Below are positions 27,966 through 41,837 of a DNA stretch of 62,500 nt, piece by piece. The stretch is taken from the NCBI GenBank assembly GCA_002005505.1, contig KV908338.1:552943-615442 (forward strand), in the 5' to 3' direction. Positions within the stretch are counted from its first letter, which is position 1. Each line of letters begins with the position of its first letter. The notes under the pieces were generated by a model that saw only the letters and a list, made by a program, of their open reading frames with translations, did not search any database and had not been told where the DNA came from. The position numbers and the translations under genes were made by a program. Source of the DNA: Botryococcus braunii. Taxonomy: Eukaryota > Chlorophyta > Trebouxiophyceae.

Positions 27966-29205
27966 GTTTTTCTTGCAATCCGAAAGGTCCATGTGGTCTA
28001 TTGACCCATTGATATATTTCACTTTTCCTTCAATTACATCACACAGCCACAAGGAGGTAGCGGCGTATGGCGTCATGTTGCGTCGTTGCGCATAGGGCCT
28101 CTAAGCCCTACCGGTGGGATCACCGGAGGGACTGGTCGGGCCCCCGGACACCGATCGCTAGTCACCTCGGTCGATTGCGCTGTCGGACGTTCTACCTGGT
28201 GCGCTCTGGCCCCGGAGGGGGGGGGGGGGGGTGGGCAGACTGCCCCTCACCTCTCAAATCAAGCGATCATCTTGACGATGCATTCATCATAGTCGAGCCG
28301 TCTAGCTCTGCGCCTGAAAGGGCACTTCACATGCTACTAGATCAATTTAAATTTCATTGCATATGTTATACCACGTGTCAGGTGACCCAATCTTGGTCGG
28401 TTACCAAGGCATCTGTCCCAGACAACGGCGGTTTGCATAGAAGAATAAGGGAGGTAGCTACGGAACTTTTAAGTCAAAACAAATGACACTCCCATTCTCT
28501 GATCCACGGCTTTGCTTTCAATTCTTTGGGTGGAGCTAGGCAGAGGTTCGTTCTTTCGGCACGACCTTCAGCTTCAGAGGCAATCCCCGAATCATGATAT
28601 TTTGGCGTAAAACAGAGTCCTGCATATACCGAAGAATATTGCCAGCATGATTGTTGCTGGGCCCCTGGTATACTCAGAAAGATTCATCGAGTATTTGACG
28701 GAGTCTTGACATGAATGGGAAGGCAGACAACCTTCAGTTTCGACGTTAAGAATGATAGAGTCCACATCTTTTAGGGCCCAGAAAATTCCTTCGAATGCAT
28801 TTGATTTACCATTGCCAAGTGTTAGGCTTGGGATTTCTGATATACCTTGACATGAAGCACATGGGGCGACCGTGCCGAGGGAAATCTCTATGTTTTCGTC
28901 TTGAGCCATACATCCAATCCACACTAGCTGATGCTCTAATTGAATACTCACTAAACCTTTTGCGTCACCTTTGACGATTCCTTATTTTTTCACTACTATA
29001 CGATTGCTGAAAGATCTTTGTTGTCGGTCCTATCGTTTAGCTTTCAAATAAAAATCGAACACGTGACAGATGCAATACAATAAATAATTATGTGGCAGTT
29101 GTAACTTTCCTACTCCAAGGAGGTCTGGAGAGTCTTGTCTACTAATACAGTTAACGCCGGAATGCAGGGACGCCAACCGCACGAGTCTAAGAGACGTCTT
29201 CCAGC

Positions 29206-29458
29206 ATGGCGCGAGGACCACTTTTAGTTGTGGCTCTGCTCTTGGCCCTAGGATTTTCAACATGTCACAGGGATCTGCTCTCTGCCTTCACCGTTGAATG
29301 GCCCGAGGAAGTCGGCAGAGGCCCACGCGGTCCGGATCCCTGGGACCCACCCTCTGGAGGATCTAATCAGGCAGTCCAAGGGAATACAGTTTCAAGTGTC
29401 TTGACTCCAAATCCGGTGCCTGCCCCCATCCCCCCCCCCGGCCCCCCCTCTCTCTCCT

Positions 29459-29524
<66 letters not shown>

Positions 29525-29534
29525 TCTCTCTCTC

Positions 29535-29627
<93 letters not shown>

Positions 29628-29709
29628 CCCCTCCCCCCCTCTCCCTCCCTCCCTCTCCCTCTCCCACCCTCCCTCTCCCTCTCCCTCCCCCCCCCCCTCT
29701 CTCTCTCTC

Positions 29710-29770
<61 letters not shown>

Positions 29771-30568
29771 CTCTCTCTCTTCCCCCCCCCCCCCATCTTC
29801 TGCCTTATGGCATTTATCTTGCGCCTGGGCAGGGTTGGAAGATTGTCCCAACACAGTCAGAGGGTTTGAGTGCTCCGTCCCATTGGGCAATACACTAGTA
29901 CGTGTGAATGCAAACAGTGCATACTCATTTCAAGTACTGCACCGAGTCAGCATGAATGCATGTGAATGTTGGCGAAATATTTAAGCAAGAAGGGCTACTC
30001 ACATTCAAGAGGGGCCACTCTCGTGGGGCAGACCGTGTGCATGAACTACTGCAAGACAGTGGCTGGCGCCAAGTATTACAACTACTGCAACCACCCCACC
30101 AACTGTGGAGGAATCGAGATTGGGGGTTGCGCCTGCAAGTCTTTTGAAGGCCAGCCACAATTTGTGGCCGATCCTTCAGGTACGCACTCTCAATGGGGGA
30201 TTGAAACACGCCAGCGTACTGCTGTTCACTCAGTGAAAAGGTCCAGCGTACTGCTTTTAACCCTCATTGGGCCAGCGTACTGCTTTTAACCCTCATTGGG
30301 TTCCAGTCCCCCTCATTGGGCCAGCGTACTGCTTTTGAGCCTCATTGGGTTCCAGCCCCCCTCATTTGGCCAGCATGCTGCTTCTTCCTCACAGCCATGC
30401 TTTGTTTCCCTCTCACGCTAGCACCACATGTGTGCACGGATGCGACAGCTTACTCCGCAGCTCTCTGACTTTGTCGCTCCCCCTCGTATCTCCTCTGTCT
30501 TGCCCCCCCCCCCGCCTTCTCTCTTCCTCCCTCTCTCTCTCTTTCCCCCCCCCCCCTTCTCTCTCTGT

Positions 30569-30631
<63 letters not shown>

Positions 30632-32368
30632 GGGGTGGGGGGGGGCACGGGCGAACCGCGTGTATATGTGTGTGCGCACTCATGCGCATGTGTGTGGGTG
30701 TCTTTTTTTTTGGGGGGGGGGGGGTGGCTTTCCCATGTGCAGTGGAGAGTTCATGCCGGGGTTTTGATGGTCCTTTTCGGGGCCTTTGACTTTGGGAGCA
30801 GTTGAATGGACCCATGAGAACAAATAGATGTGCCTGAGAATGGAGCTGCTTGCCCTCATCAGAATTGACAGCTTTCCTCCATGCTCTTCGTAATATTTAA
30901 AAAATACAAATAATAATTATGGCAATACCCAATAAAAGAAACTTCAAAATTTTAAAAAAAAAAAATAGAAAATTTCAAATTTCCTTGCTAACGGAGCGGG
31001 AAGTGAAGACGACACCAGTGTCAAAGGCGCTATGCATGGGCTGTGCGGTTCAAGCCCTTGAACTTCCCAGCTGCATGATGTTAGGTAGTTGTTAGTTGGG
31101 TTAGTGCTTATTAGTAAGGTGTCGTTAACTAATTGTACAACTGCATTAACTGTATGCTTGGTATCTCCATGTGGACAGGCTTCATCAGCGGACCGGTTGA
31201 TTCGAGCGGGGCAACATCCACTTCCGAGAACCTCTTTCCGGCGACGTTCTCTTCCGCCCGTCCCGAAAATCTGGCAGGCGCCGTGGTTTCAACCTCGAAC
31301 GTCGGCGCGGGCAATGCGGTATGCCCAAACAGCTGCACATTCAGATTGACTGTAGGAGTGGATTGCATCTACTCCGTAAATCATGTGTCATGGATGCTGG
31401 TATGCGTAAGCCATGGTTTGTTTGTTTTGCAAATTTCCAAAATGTGGACAGCGGGCTGAACGGGGGGGGGGGGGGGAGGCTTGGAGGAAGAGAGGCTGCA
31501 GCGGCTGAGAAATAGAGATGGGGGCAAATAACAGAGATTGGGGTGAAGGCTGAGATAGGGATGTACAACTGGACATGGGGATGCAAGGTTGGAGTCAGAG
31601 GTGAAAGACAGAGATGGGGTTGGAAAAGTAGACGGGGTGTCTATCCCTGTTCTCCCCCTCCCCCATCCCAAGGGTTCCCACCAAGAGGCGGGCCCTAGAT
31701 TCTGCTGCTCAAGGGCTGAAGGAACCTTTTTTCTGGAAATCGGGTCTCTGACATATATATGGCGGAGGAATTCTAATCTGGCACCTATCCCAGGATGTGC
31801 CTCTCTGATAGAGCCCCATGATCGGTTGCACGGGGTGCCAGGTTCGAATCCAGGTGGCTGCTGTTCGCCTGATGCGCACATATGTTCCTTTCCTTCTGGG
31901 AAGCTTTGCTCTGAATGGCTTTACTCCTTGAGGATGGAGGGAGCTGGCACAGGCTGGTCCTCACTGGACCTTATACTCAGATAATGAGCCCGTCTGTTCC
32001 AATCCCCTCAACCATCCTCAATGATGTAGAGGGACGTTGGGCGACCCTGGAGGGAAGCCCTGTCCGTCGTCGTGATCACATCCTTTTTTGTAATCCATCT
32101 CAAAAGCCGGCACAAGCCGCCATGTTTTTTTGGGAGCATCCGTGAGCACGTGTGCGTTGTCTCCATGCAGGACGCTTGCAAAGACAAGTGTGCGAGCACG
32201 TCCGAGTGTCAGGGCTACAACTTCTGCGACGCAAGCGGTGGGTGCGGGTCTTATCCCGCTGGCACATGCGACCTCAAGAAGTGGGACGGCGCGCCAACCC
32301 ACTTCCCGGACTCCACATCCACCATCGGCGATGGGTGGTTGAGCGGCATTAAGGGCCGCACCTCCTGA
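29206..32368 (+). CDS. Secreted Cys-rich PAN/apple-like protein, copy C
   Basis: Exon 1 starts at ATG 29206 (signal peptide MARGPLLVVALLLALGFSTC, then a Pro/Gly-rich stretch). Its end is unresolved; AATCCG before GTGCCT is one option, just before the CT/poly-C repeat. Exons 2-4 are 30032-30179, 31179-31318 and 32171-32368, exactly the lengths of copy A. Donors GTACGC and GTATGC follow exons 2 and 3. The 65-residue last exon keeps all cysteines of copy A (DACKDKCASTSECQ, CGSYPAGTCDLKKW) and ends IKGRTS. This copy lacks the 13-bp insertion and is the better candidate for a working gene. Compared with A, exons 3 and 4 differ mostly by replacements (for example SSARPENLAGAV against SSNGPLNLAGTL). 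It is probably secreted; its ligand is unknown. Confidence 0.78.
29447..29795 (+). repeat. (CT)n microsatellite in intron 1 of copy C
   Basis: About 350 bp of CT/TCC-interrupted repeat bounded by poly-C, more than twice the length of the equivalent tract in copy A. Confidence 0.95.
30507..30720 (+). repeat. Poly-C, (GT)n and poly-G repeats in intron 2 of copy C
   Basis: Two poly-C runs, CT, about 28 GT units and G-rich runs. Confidence 0.93.
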
Positions 32369-32955
32369 TTGTCGCACATAATGATTGCCTGACGCCATTC
32401 TGTACCGCCTTGGCATGCTCCACCACTGGGCAGGCACAGCTCCTTTTCTGCGTAGGCGTCATACCGTTTACTTGCCGGCAGAGGTACCATCTTGCTGGCA
32501 GCAAATGATTTCCCATGCACCGCATGGTTGAGTCACCGGCGCCCGTGCAAGACGTGTTTGTATGGTACAGTATGGTTCAAACACAAGTTGTACCGCCTTT
32601 TGGGTTTCATACGGGGTAAGGAGGCCATGTTTGGTACATCCGCTATTTTCTAGGATGGCATCAGAGGAGTGGGCATTGTGAAGGCGTTGCGCGTTATTGA
32701 GCTCCCTTCGGCAGTGGCATTGGCAGTAATTACCACAGAGCGAAGTACATCTAAATCCGAATACTGCGTGTCCTACATTATTTCTCGATTAGATGGACGC
32801 GGTGAGCTTTTTGTGGGCTTGCCACTTAAGTTTGCGACTTCAGGAAGGCAAGCTTGCTGTTCTTAAGGCAGACCCTTGTGTCCGAGAGAGACTGTGGCTC
32901 ACTCGGCGAACTCTGAAGCAAGCCATGCGTCCAAAGACGGCTCGTCAGCAAGTAG

Positions 32956-35900
32956 TCATTCGGCAGCAAGTTCACATTCTACTTCCAGCCCCTCAACGAA
33001 GAGGGGGGGGGGAGGGACAGGCATAGCAGTAGGGGTTCATCACATATTAGTACTGTGGATACTTTTTAGGGCTTCAGTTTATTTGAATTGCGAGACTCAC
33101 TGCATACAAGTAGTAGAGCTATGCATACTAGTAGGGGGTTCAAATGACCGAATTGAGAGGTCCAATGCATGCTGGTACTAGTACTGTGCACACTAGTAGG
33201 GATTCAGGAGGTGCAGGGGAAGTGGGTATGTGTTTTGGGACGAGTGCACATTGCCTTTGTCCGCAGCAGACGCATCTCCCTGGTGGGCATGATTTTCTGT
33301 ATCGCATATAGATATCGATATGTCCTGTGCGGCGAGGGCTTGTAGAGCGTTTTCTGATAGCTCCGGAGGTACTGAAAAACTTCGGTCGTGAGTTGGCAGA
33401 TGAGCGAAGATATGGAAGATACAAATCTCTCTGTTTTTGCAAGAGTAGCGTCGCGACTTGCAAGCGTTTAGCCTTCCAGAGGTCCTTTAAAAGCTTTTGG
33501 AAGGTTCCTCGGCAAGCTGGCAAGCCAGATAGAGCTTTGTGTGCATGAATTGTGTACCGGACATTTCTAGCTTGCCCTTATGCCGGGAGTATTGGAGTGA
33601 TGGATTTTAGAGCTCTCGCCTCCATCTTCCTTTTACCTTATGATGTATAGGAGGTAGCTTGTGTCTTACAATTATAACACAAGAAGCTTTTGAGTAAACG
33701 AGTAGGCTGGCAGGCACATCCTTGTTGTCATGACGGGCCATGTGTATACACACATAGCACGTAACAACCATTCATTCGTTCTTTGTGTCACACCACTGGC
33801 CAGCTTGGCCGTGCAAGACACTGCGCATGTGGAGAAGTCAGCATTCTTCTTCACGCTCTGGAGTCGGTTAAGGTGCCATTGCGCTTAACTCGTCCATATG
33901 GATATTTCCTCAAGGCCCAATCGCTCAGAGCCGATTGTTTTCCAACCGCCGTACGTACGTGACCATGCCTAGTAGGTTGAATAGTAATGACAGTGGACTA
34001 TATAGATATATCGATATGGCCAAATTGAAAGTTTCAAAGCCACTGAGTTCCATTGTTTTTGAACGCCCCTGTAAATGACCATGCCTAGCGGGTTGAATAG
34101 TAATGAGGGTGGGCTATGGCTTTTGCCAAATTGGAAGCTTCAAAGCTAGTTGGTACATATTGAGTACCGAGCTGCAGACGGCAGTCTGAGGCTGTTTTAT
34201 CAGTCAATGGATGTGTGCCGCGACCTGATTGTGGCGCGCATATGTTATATAGGTTGCGCCCATTGGGCGAATATACGCATATATGCATAGAATGCTTGCG
34301 TCAAGCAAGAGGCAGATTTTACTCTGCATACGAACCCTATTATGAACGTTGGGTGTCAAAAGTTACACCCTCTCGTGCATCAATGGAACAGACAGGCTTT
34401 GACTTGTCTCACTGGTACCTTTCACTCACTCGATACCTTTCAAAATCCCTGTCTGTTGCGCGAGTGTCCTTTGATACCTTTCGCAAAACCCCCCATCTGT
34501 TCGAACAATATTCCGCCAATATCTGGCCCGGGACACAGAGGTTGCTCGCCTGGGAGGTTGCTGTATTTGGCAACTAATGGACGTTGGGCCGAACCACAAT
34601 TACAGTGCTGGCCAGGATGGGCTGGGAAAGGCACATGGCCCGTTTTGGGTATTGTTGCACTCAGGCCTTTTGTGTTTGCGAGGTAGATAGATCCTATGTA
34701 GGGAATTCCCTAGTTGGAATATTCTCAGAAGATTAATCTATCTGCTGCGAAGCACTTGGCCAGCAGTACGTGCAGGCGTGCAACTTATTGACGTACAATT
34801 GACGTACGGCCATGTTCTGGACACATGTTTACAGCTGTAAAGGCCAAAATCTCGACAAGGCATTCCTTGAGCGTATGGACCAGAGGGTTGCGTAAATATT
34901 GCGAGAGCCGACAACGGGTGACAGCCATGGCCAATGTCCCGTCGGTAGTTTGAGGCATGATCAATTGTGAGTGACACCAGTAGCATTGCATCAAGGGGAC
35001 CTGAAACACATTGTCTGGTGTTTCCTGACCAGATACCAGATGCAAATATATTTAGTACAGTATGCGTACCAAACGAACTAAGTTTACAAAAAAAAAAAAA
35101 AAAAATACTATGTATAGGCGTGCTGTTAATGGCAACCGCCGGCAGGTACTGGTGGTTCTGATGTTCTTCGACGAGATCAGAACAGGGTAGGAACATTTAT
35201 GAGAGGATCTGAACAGATGGATAGACCGAATTGCGAATTGTAGCTGCCACATGTCTCACTCGCACGTCCCTCTCGTGCTTGCTTGCGTAGGACGCTTCTG
35301 TGGACATTTGCGGACAGGCTTTCCAACAGAAAGGTTATTTTCTATGATGAGGGCATCAGCCACGTTCCGAGTATCCTCCTTGGTCGTGCGCATGCAGGCC
35401 AGTTAATATGACACGTGCGCCCTCAAACTGGTCAGTGTCGAATGGGACTCTCTTGTATATACGAGAAGTCCATTATGGACTTCGAAGCGATGGGAATGCA
35501 TTCTTGAGGCATAAACGAAAACCGACCTGTTGGAGTAAACAAAGACGTGTGGAAGCTTCCTTCCATACCTTCTTGCCATCTTGGAAGCTCTTGTCCCGCT
35601 ATCATGCTGACATTCTGACATCGATGGCAGAAGATTTAGCTTGGAAGAAGCTTTAGCTTGGCAGAAGCTTTTAGCTTGGCAAAGCTTGGCAGAAGGTTTT
35701 AAGCTTCTGCCGTCGATTTCAGACTGTTATCATGATGGCGTACAAGAGATTCTGTGATGGCCAAGAAGGTTTCTTGGTTACCAGTTCGCGTGTCAATATT
35801 GTGATCCGTGTTTGCCAGGTTAGGACAGGTATGGCCGGGAACTTCAGTGAATGCTGCTCTATGAAAAACTGACGTAGAGAATGGTAAACAGACAAGGGAC

Positions 35901-36660
35901 CCGGACTCCGTCGGATGGTGTGCTGGACTTGCAGCTGTAGGATTGAAATATGAATTGTTATTTGTACGCAAGTGTGCGTCAAAAGGACGCTAGATTACAT
36001 GTTTGCTCTTGAAACCTTATGGGTTCTCAGGCACTAGAAGATCTCCATTGCTGGCTATGTGGTAACATGTTTTTCTCTGTGGTGCAATTAATCATCTTCC
36101 GGCGGGATGAAGTGCGTGTTTGAAGGTTTATGAATGTCACCCCACAGTCAACAGGTTGCTTGTTCCGGTCAGATTGTAACGTTCTTTATGGTCGTGTACA
36201 TAAGAAACCGCGCCGTATAAGGCGAAAAGTTCTCATCTTTTCAGTTAAAAATCCCGGCCAGTTGTAATTGGCGTTGGATATATCTACATAGAATGAGGCT
36301 GTCTGATCGGACCGGTGCTTGAGACCACCGTCTGAATGACGTTTGAACGGTACTCACTGGTTCTGTGCCTTAACATCAGTTTGCATCCATGTGACATCGG
36401 ATGACTAATTTGCTGCAAGCAGGCTGTGCATTAGTTTGGAAGTGTGTTGTGAAAACTGCAGGTTGCCTGCTGTTGGATCAGTGTTCCGATACCTGCATAT
36501 CTTTGCCGGTTGTCTATTACTTCGCTCGGACTGTTGACGTATGAATGTCTTGTGTGAGCGTGCACCACGGGGTTGTTTCAGTTGACCTACGCAGGAATGG
36601 TATGTTGCAACAGGACTGGGGCTATAATCAAATGTAACGATGCAGATCTGGGAATAGTCT
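32956..36660. other. Intergenic, no recognised gene
   Basis: Short frames only. Local structure: a diverged tandem duplication of about 118 bp (around 33900-34140, sharing ACCATGCCTAG, GGTTGAATAGTAATGA and CCAAATTG), an A-run at 35090-35105, and small AGCTTGGCAGAAG repeats at 35635-35705. Confidence 0.5.
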
Positions 36661-36683
36661 GTCTCGCCACAAGCACATCCTCT

Positions 36684-37023
<340 letters not shown>

Positions 37024-37411
37024 CTCTCTCTCCCCTCTCTTCTGCCCGCTTCTCATCGTCCCTCACTCTCGTGGAAGACTTACAAATCCGGTATTTGAAT
37101 GAATAAGAATGAAGGGGGCCACAGAGAGAGGAGTTCTGTTTCTGTCCTTGTAATTCTTCCCCTCTGTTTGTCTCTCTTTCCCCCCTTTTTCCTGAACACA
37201 CCGGAATTTAAGACTCGGACCTTTGCCTCCAGTGCCCTCGGAGGGCATTTTACACATCAGTTGTTGCTCATGCACGGAGCTCTTCAACCCTTCTTCAAAG
37301 CCTGGTCGATACAGGCAGGGGAGTGATTTTGGTAGTCCCTTTTAAACGTTTGGTAGTTCCATTTAAATTTCATTGAATCTGGCCATTTTGATGCCAGAAC
37401 CTGTACAGCCC

Positions 37412-37495
37412 TCCGAGGATTGAGGGCTATAATAGTAGTACACCATGCCATTGTAGTAGTACACCATTATTCATAATCATCCCTCAATCCTCGGA
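37412..37495. repeat. Inverted repeat with 15-bp perfect arms
   Basis: TCCGAGGATTGAGGG (37412-37426) pairs with CCCTCAATCCTCGGA (37481-37495) across a 54-base loop. The motif GGATTGAGGGCTATAAT recurs at about 37583-37599. Confidence 0.85.
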
Positions 37496-37790
37496 TCGTG
37501 CGCGCCCTTGATCATCCGCTGTTGCTTCAGTTTAGTCGTACCTTTGACAAGGATTGCAATATTGCCATTAATGGTCCGCCATGGATTGAGGGCTATAATT
37601 ATGATGGTCCTTACGATGATTCTGCGGAGGCCCTCGTCCGGGAGAGCATATAAGTAAGAGAATATAATTATAAATAAGAGCTTGTAATTATGAACCAAGC
37701 CTCCAACTTGCAGATCCACCTGCGTTCGTTCATTCTCCAGTGTGCACGGTCCCTTCTCCCTTGTAGGTATACCTGGCAATTCCAATGTGG

Positions 37791-37882
37791 TCACATTTCA
37801 GTCCGAAAATTTCTACGACCGGGATTGTCCCAACTCTACAGGAAGGAATTTGCGCCGAAACCCCACACAAATCCGACCTGGT
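37791..37882 (+). repeat. Diverged dispersed repeat, partner at 38893-38984
   Basis: Both copies start TCACATTTCAG and share CGGGA, GGAAT, AATTTG, ACACAAAT and GACCT blocks in order over about 92 bp, with many substitutions. Confidence 0.65.
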
Positions 37883-38732
37883 TGGAGTTTTTGATATACC
37901 GACATCGGTTTTGATGAAATACTGCAGGAAGTCCAACTTAAAGTCGGACACCCGAAAGAGTAGTCAAGTACTGACATGTCAGCAACGCCCAGGGAATACT
38001 GGAACTGGAACTGGTACCGTTCTGGAGACAACATTATCAAATAACAGAAAGGAGTCGCTGCTCATAAAAAAAGAAAAAATGAAAAAAAAAAGTGCTTGAT
38101 TATAATAGACATGGAAACCGATAATTGTTGCACCCACTTCAATGATTTGTCAGAGGCTGAAGGGCACTGCTTACACGGAGGGTGGAGGTCTTCATGGAGC
38201 TTCCCTTGCACGTGGATTCACAGGTCTACTGGTCACTAGACATGTGACGAGTTCGAAACATAGTATAACCTATCAAGTACTGGAGGATTTCCTTGACGAC
38301 GACTTGCAAGAAGGTACCACAGCTCACAGTGCCTTGTTGGCCAGATATCTGTTTTGAGTAAATCAGTAACACGATACTCATGAATCATACACTTGATCAA
38401 CATATTGACATATCTGGGCAGCATCTCACTGCCAGCATTGTCATGCCTTGCGCAGGCAGCAGGACGTCCTTCTGACAATTTGTCAACGCATTTGTAAAGA
38501 GGTGAAGCGACATGGAAGCACGCTTTGGTCCAATCAGAACTTTTCCAAAACGCACGACCCCTCTTGACAGAGGTCGTGGGGAGCTCCTCACGACCTTGAC
38601 AAGGCCTGTGGCGGGTTGTTAGCAACCCTCAACAAGCTTTGTGGGTCTCTTACCCAGAGGATGTGCACGGAGGAAGATGGTTCAACTTTTACAGCCACGA
38701 GCATTCACAGTCTTAATTCCTCTGCACCAGAC

Positions 38733-38754
38733 CTCGCGACTCGCGAGTCGCGAG
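38733..38754. repeat. Perfect 22-bp palindrome
   Basis: Arms CTCGCGACTCG and CGAGTCGCGAG with no spacer. It also contains three overlapping TCGCGA sites. Confidence 0.92.
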
Positions 38755-38984
38755 CTCTACTGGTCGGCGCACAAATACTGTATGGCAATTGCAGGAAGCG
38801 TAGAATGTTCCACCCCCTCTCACGCTAGGAGAATTCCTCCTTCGAAGCTTAAGACTGCAGAAGCTTAAGACCAGCTGGGAACTCCCGTCAGATCACATTT
38901 CAGCCAGAAATCTGCCAAGATCGGGACTGGCCCGACTCAAAAGGAATAAATTTGCCCAGGGAATCTACACAAATTTGACCTCGC

Positions 38985-40344
38985 GGGAATTCCCATTCAG
39001 ACTGCCCTCCAAGTGGGAGTCTCACAGCTTCAAAGCCGGCAACCCATGAGCCAGTCTCATTTTGTGAGCCCTCCCGCACCCTCCCCCTCGACCCTGCTTG
39101 TTGTAATAGCCACGGCTATTGATCAACGCCACATTGGTGAAATACTAAATTGCCCGAGTGGTAGGGACAACGGGCCACGTTGCCGAGTACTGAGGAGGCA
39201 CGCTGAAGGAGGGCCTGTGCTTACCTTAAAAACCTCACCTGTGCATCGTCCCTTGTCCAACAGCCTATCTAAAACAGTCTATGTGTAATAGCCTATTTAT
39301 ACCAGCTTGTCCAAAAGGGTAGAGTAGAGTAATACAACATACAATACAGAGACGCCAGTGTCCCTGAAACTGGACTTCCTCCTGTCGTCCTACTGCGTCA
39401 AGCCCAAAGCAATCCTCTCTGCCTTGTTAGTGGCGAAAATCCTGTCCGAAGTGCTCTTCTTCATCTTCCTCCTCTTCATCTCCAAGACGCTCTTTCTAGG
39501 GGTCCTGAAGAAGCGGTCCTACACTTGGGGCCTTCCCATTTGCTGTACAACACACCCGCACTCTCCTACAAAGTACAATCTATATTTACAATGATCTCTG
39601 TGCCAGGTCCCGTCAGACGGAGCAAGGCGTGTCCTTAAAAGCTGAAAGATCTTCTAAGGATCTTAAAGGCTCTAAATTTAAAGTCTTAAAGGCTTTAAGT
39701 CTAGACACAACACAAACCTTTTCCCCTTAAGAGCCTTTGATGGCAGTTCTCCAAAAATCGCAATGGACAAGTACATATACAAATTGCCTGGGCAAACGGG
39801 GTGCGTAAGCACCCCTTTTTCATTGCCTCTCTCCCATCAACTCAAGACAAACGTCGCTTGAAAGCCAATTGAGGGACAATTGGGGGCCACCTACGGAAGT
39901 ACCTGCAAAACCTGAAGTAAAACAGCAGTGGTACCACAAGAAGGAATGCCCGTCAGATCCAGCATGGTGGAGGATGTGTCCCCAATTCAGCTCTTAAAGG
40001 ACGTACATCATCCGCCCGTCTCCACGTGATATGCAGCTCTACAACCAAAGCGCAACTCACATCTTTTCAGCATGCTCTAGCACGGAACTGCCTTCGACCC
40101 AATGTCAAGTGAACGCGTGGATTTGTGTGCGCCACAAGCGCTTTCTATTTCTGGTGCCACTTTGCACGTGTAGATAGAAGCTCTTACAGCAAAAGAGTGG
40201 TTGATTGAGGCCGCGGACAACTATAATATTTATGCCCTTGCAGGAACGTACATGCATGCATGCATCTATACACATGGTGTCTGCCATCCCGTCGGCGAAT
40301 AAGTATAGAAAGGCAAACCCACTATGTTTAGCTCCTGTGTGATT
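38985..40344. other. Intergenic, no recognised gene
   Basis: A frame at 39358-39594 (+) is hydrophobic, but the opposite strand is rich in Lys codons, so the strand of any gene is unclear and none is called. Otherwise nothing distinctive. Confidence 0.4.
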
Positions 40345-40965
40345 AGAACCTTGTCTACAAGCCTGGAAGAAGACACATTCACTGTTTGACTCGGAGCTTA
40401 TCTAAATGCCTGAAAACTACATATGCCTGACAGGAGGGACAGGCATTTGTGTGGGTCGGAGATCTCCCAAATGCCTACAAGGGGAACCAGAGTCTGTCTG
40501 ACTCGGAGCATTTCTAGTTTGCCTGAAAGAAGGAACAGACTCTGTGCGACTCTGAGCTTCTCTACATGCCTGAAACGACCACGCGCAACGTGACCTGGAA
40601 TTTTCTCCACACCTGAAAGAAGGAGCAGAGTCTGTGTGACTCGGAGCTTCTCTACACGCCTGAAAGAAGGAACACGCACCGCGTGACCCTGGACTTCTCT
40701 ACACGCGTGAAAGAAGGAACACGCACTGCGTGACCCTGGACTTCTCTGCATGCCTGAAAGAAGGAACAGACTCAGTGTGTGAGTTGTAGCTTATCTACTC
40801 GCCTGAAAGAAGGACCACACACTACGTGGCTCGGAGCCTCTCTACATGTCTGAAGGAAGGAAGACGCACTGCGTGGCTCGAAGCTTCTTCACATGCCTGA
40901 AAGAAGGAACAGGCTCTCTGTGCAAACTAAGAGCTCTCTATACGCCGGAAAGCAGAAATATGCAC
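40345..40965 (+). repeat. Minisatellite, about 47-bp unit, roughly 12 copies
   Basis: Units centre on CCTGAAAGAAGGAACA, GCGTGAC and CTTCTCTACA. Spacing of successive TGAAAGAAGG motifs is 47, 47, 49, 47 and 47 bp in the best-conserved half. Early units are more degenerate. Confidence 0.9.
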
Positions 40966-41237
40966 GGTAAGTACAGGCATTGTTTGGCAAGGAAGCCTCT
41001 CTGAGTGACAACCAAATTTGAGTCCATTCGGCGGCTGCTGGTCACATGTCACGTGAGGGGCTCTACCATGCCAGGATGCCTCTTGCATCAAATTCGTGGG
41101 GTGCCACTTTCATATGAAGATTCCATGCTGGGTTGCTCAGTTACCATTGCGGTGTGCTCAGTTCCCATGCTGGTGTGCTCAGTTCGCACCCCAACAGAGA
41201 ACGGGCTCCGTTCCCTTTCGTCGCACCCTGCCGGTTC

Positions 41238-41686
41238 TCACTTCTTGGCCTTGGCAGAGGTTTTGATCTCGTCTCCAGCAGATGACTGCACTCCGAAGAG
41301 CTTGGCCAGCGTGACAAAGGACATCCCCCCAATGATGTTGTTGAAGGCACGCAAACCAGAGCTGTACAGCTTGAAAACGCCCCTGGACAGCAGTGGCTGT
41401 ACCACCTGTCCAAGCACCTCCGCCACCTCAACCAGGCTGATGATCAAGACTGTCGAAGTAGTGGAATGAATTCTTTGAAATGTGACACACTACACGCATC
41501 ATGATTACTGGATGTGCTTGTCAGCCAAGCTTTCAGTGGCCGTTGTAGTTGAGGTCACGAATAAATAACGGGATATGCCCAGAAACTATCTTTGTCTTCA
41601 GTACCCAACTCATTAGAGGGTGGGGGTGGGACAGACACACACACACACACACGGACACAAACACACACACACACACATACACACAT

Positions 41687-41717
<31 letters not shown>

Positions 41718-41741
41718 GACAGACAGAGAGAGAGAGGGCGC

Positions 41742-41837
<96 letters not shown>

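Larger units (their letters stand above)
27966..32955 (+). repeat. Segmental duplication, copy C (main part)
   Basis: It begins with the right-hand target duplication (27966-27970) and continues the leader interrupted at 20729. It aligns to copy A from about 14215 to 18935, ending at the same ACGGCTCGTCAGCAAG motif. Confidence 0.9.

Noticed and set aside
39358..39594. Hydrophobic 78-codon frame on the plus strand
   Set aside because: The opposite strand reads as a Lys/Glu-rich stretch, so hydrophobicity may be an antisense effect. There was no homology or splice support.
40345..40965. CRISPR-like array
   Set aside because: Units of 47 bp are contiguous, with no unique spacers between identical repeats. 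It is a eukaryotic minisatellite.
41238..41447. Start of the last RETICULATA-related exon at 41447
   Set aside because: The frame is open upstream, but the only acceptor matching the phase of exon 42381-42175 and the family spacing is at 41406-41407.
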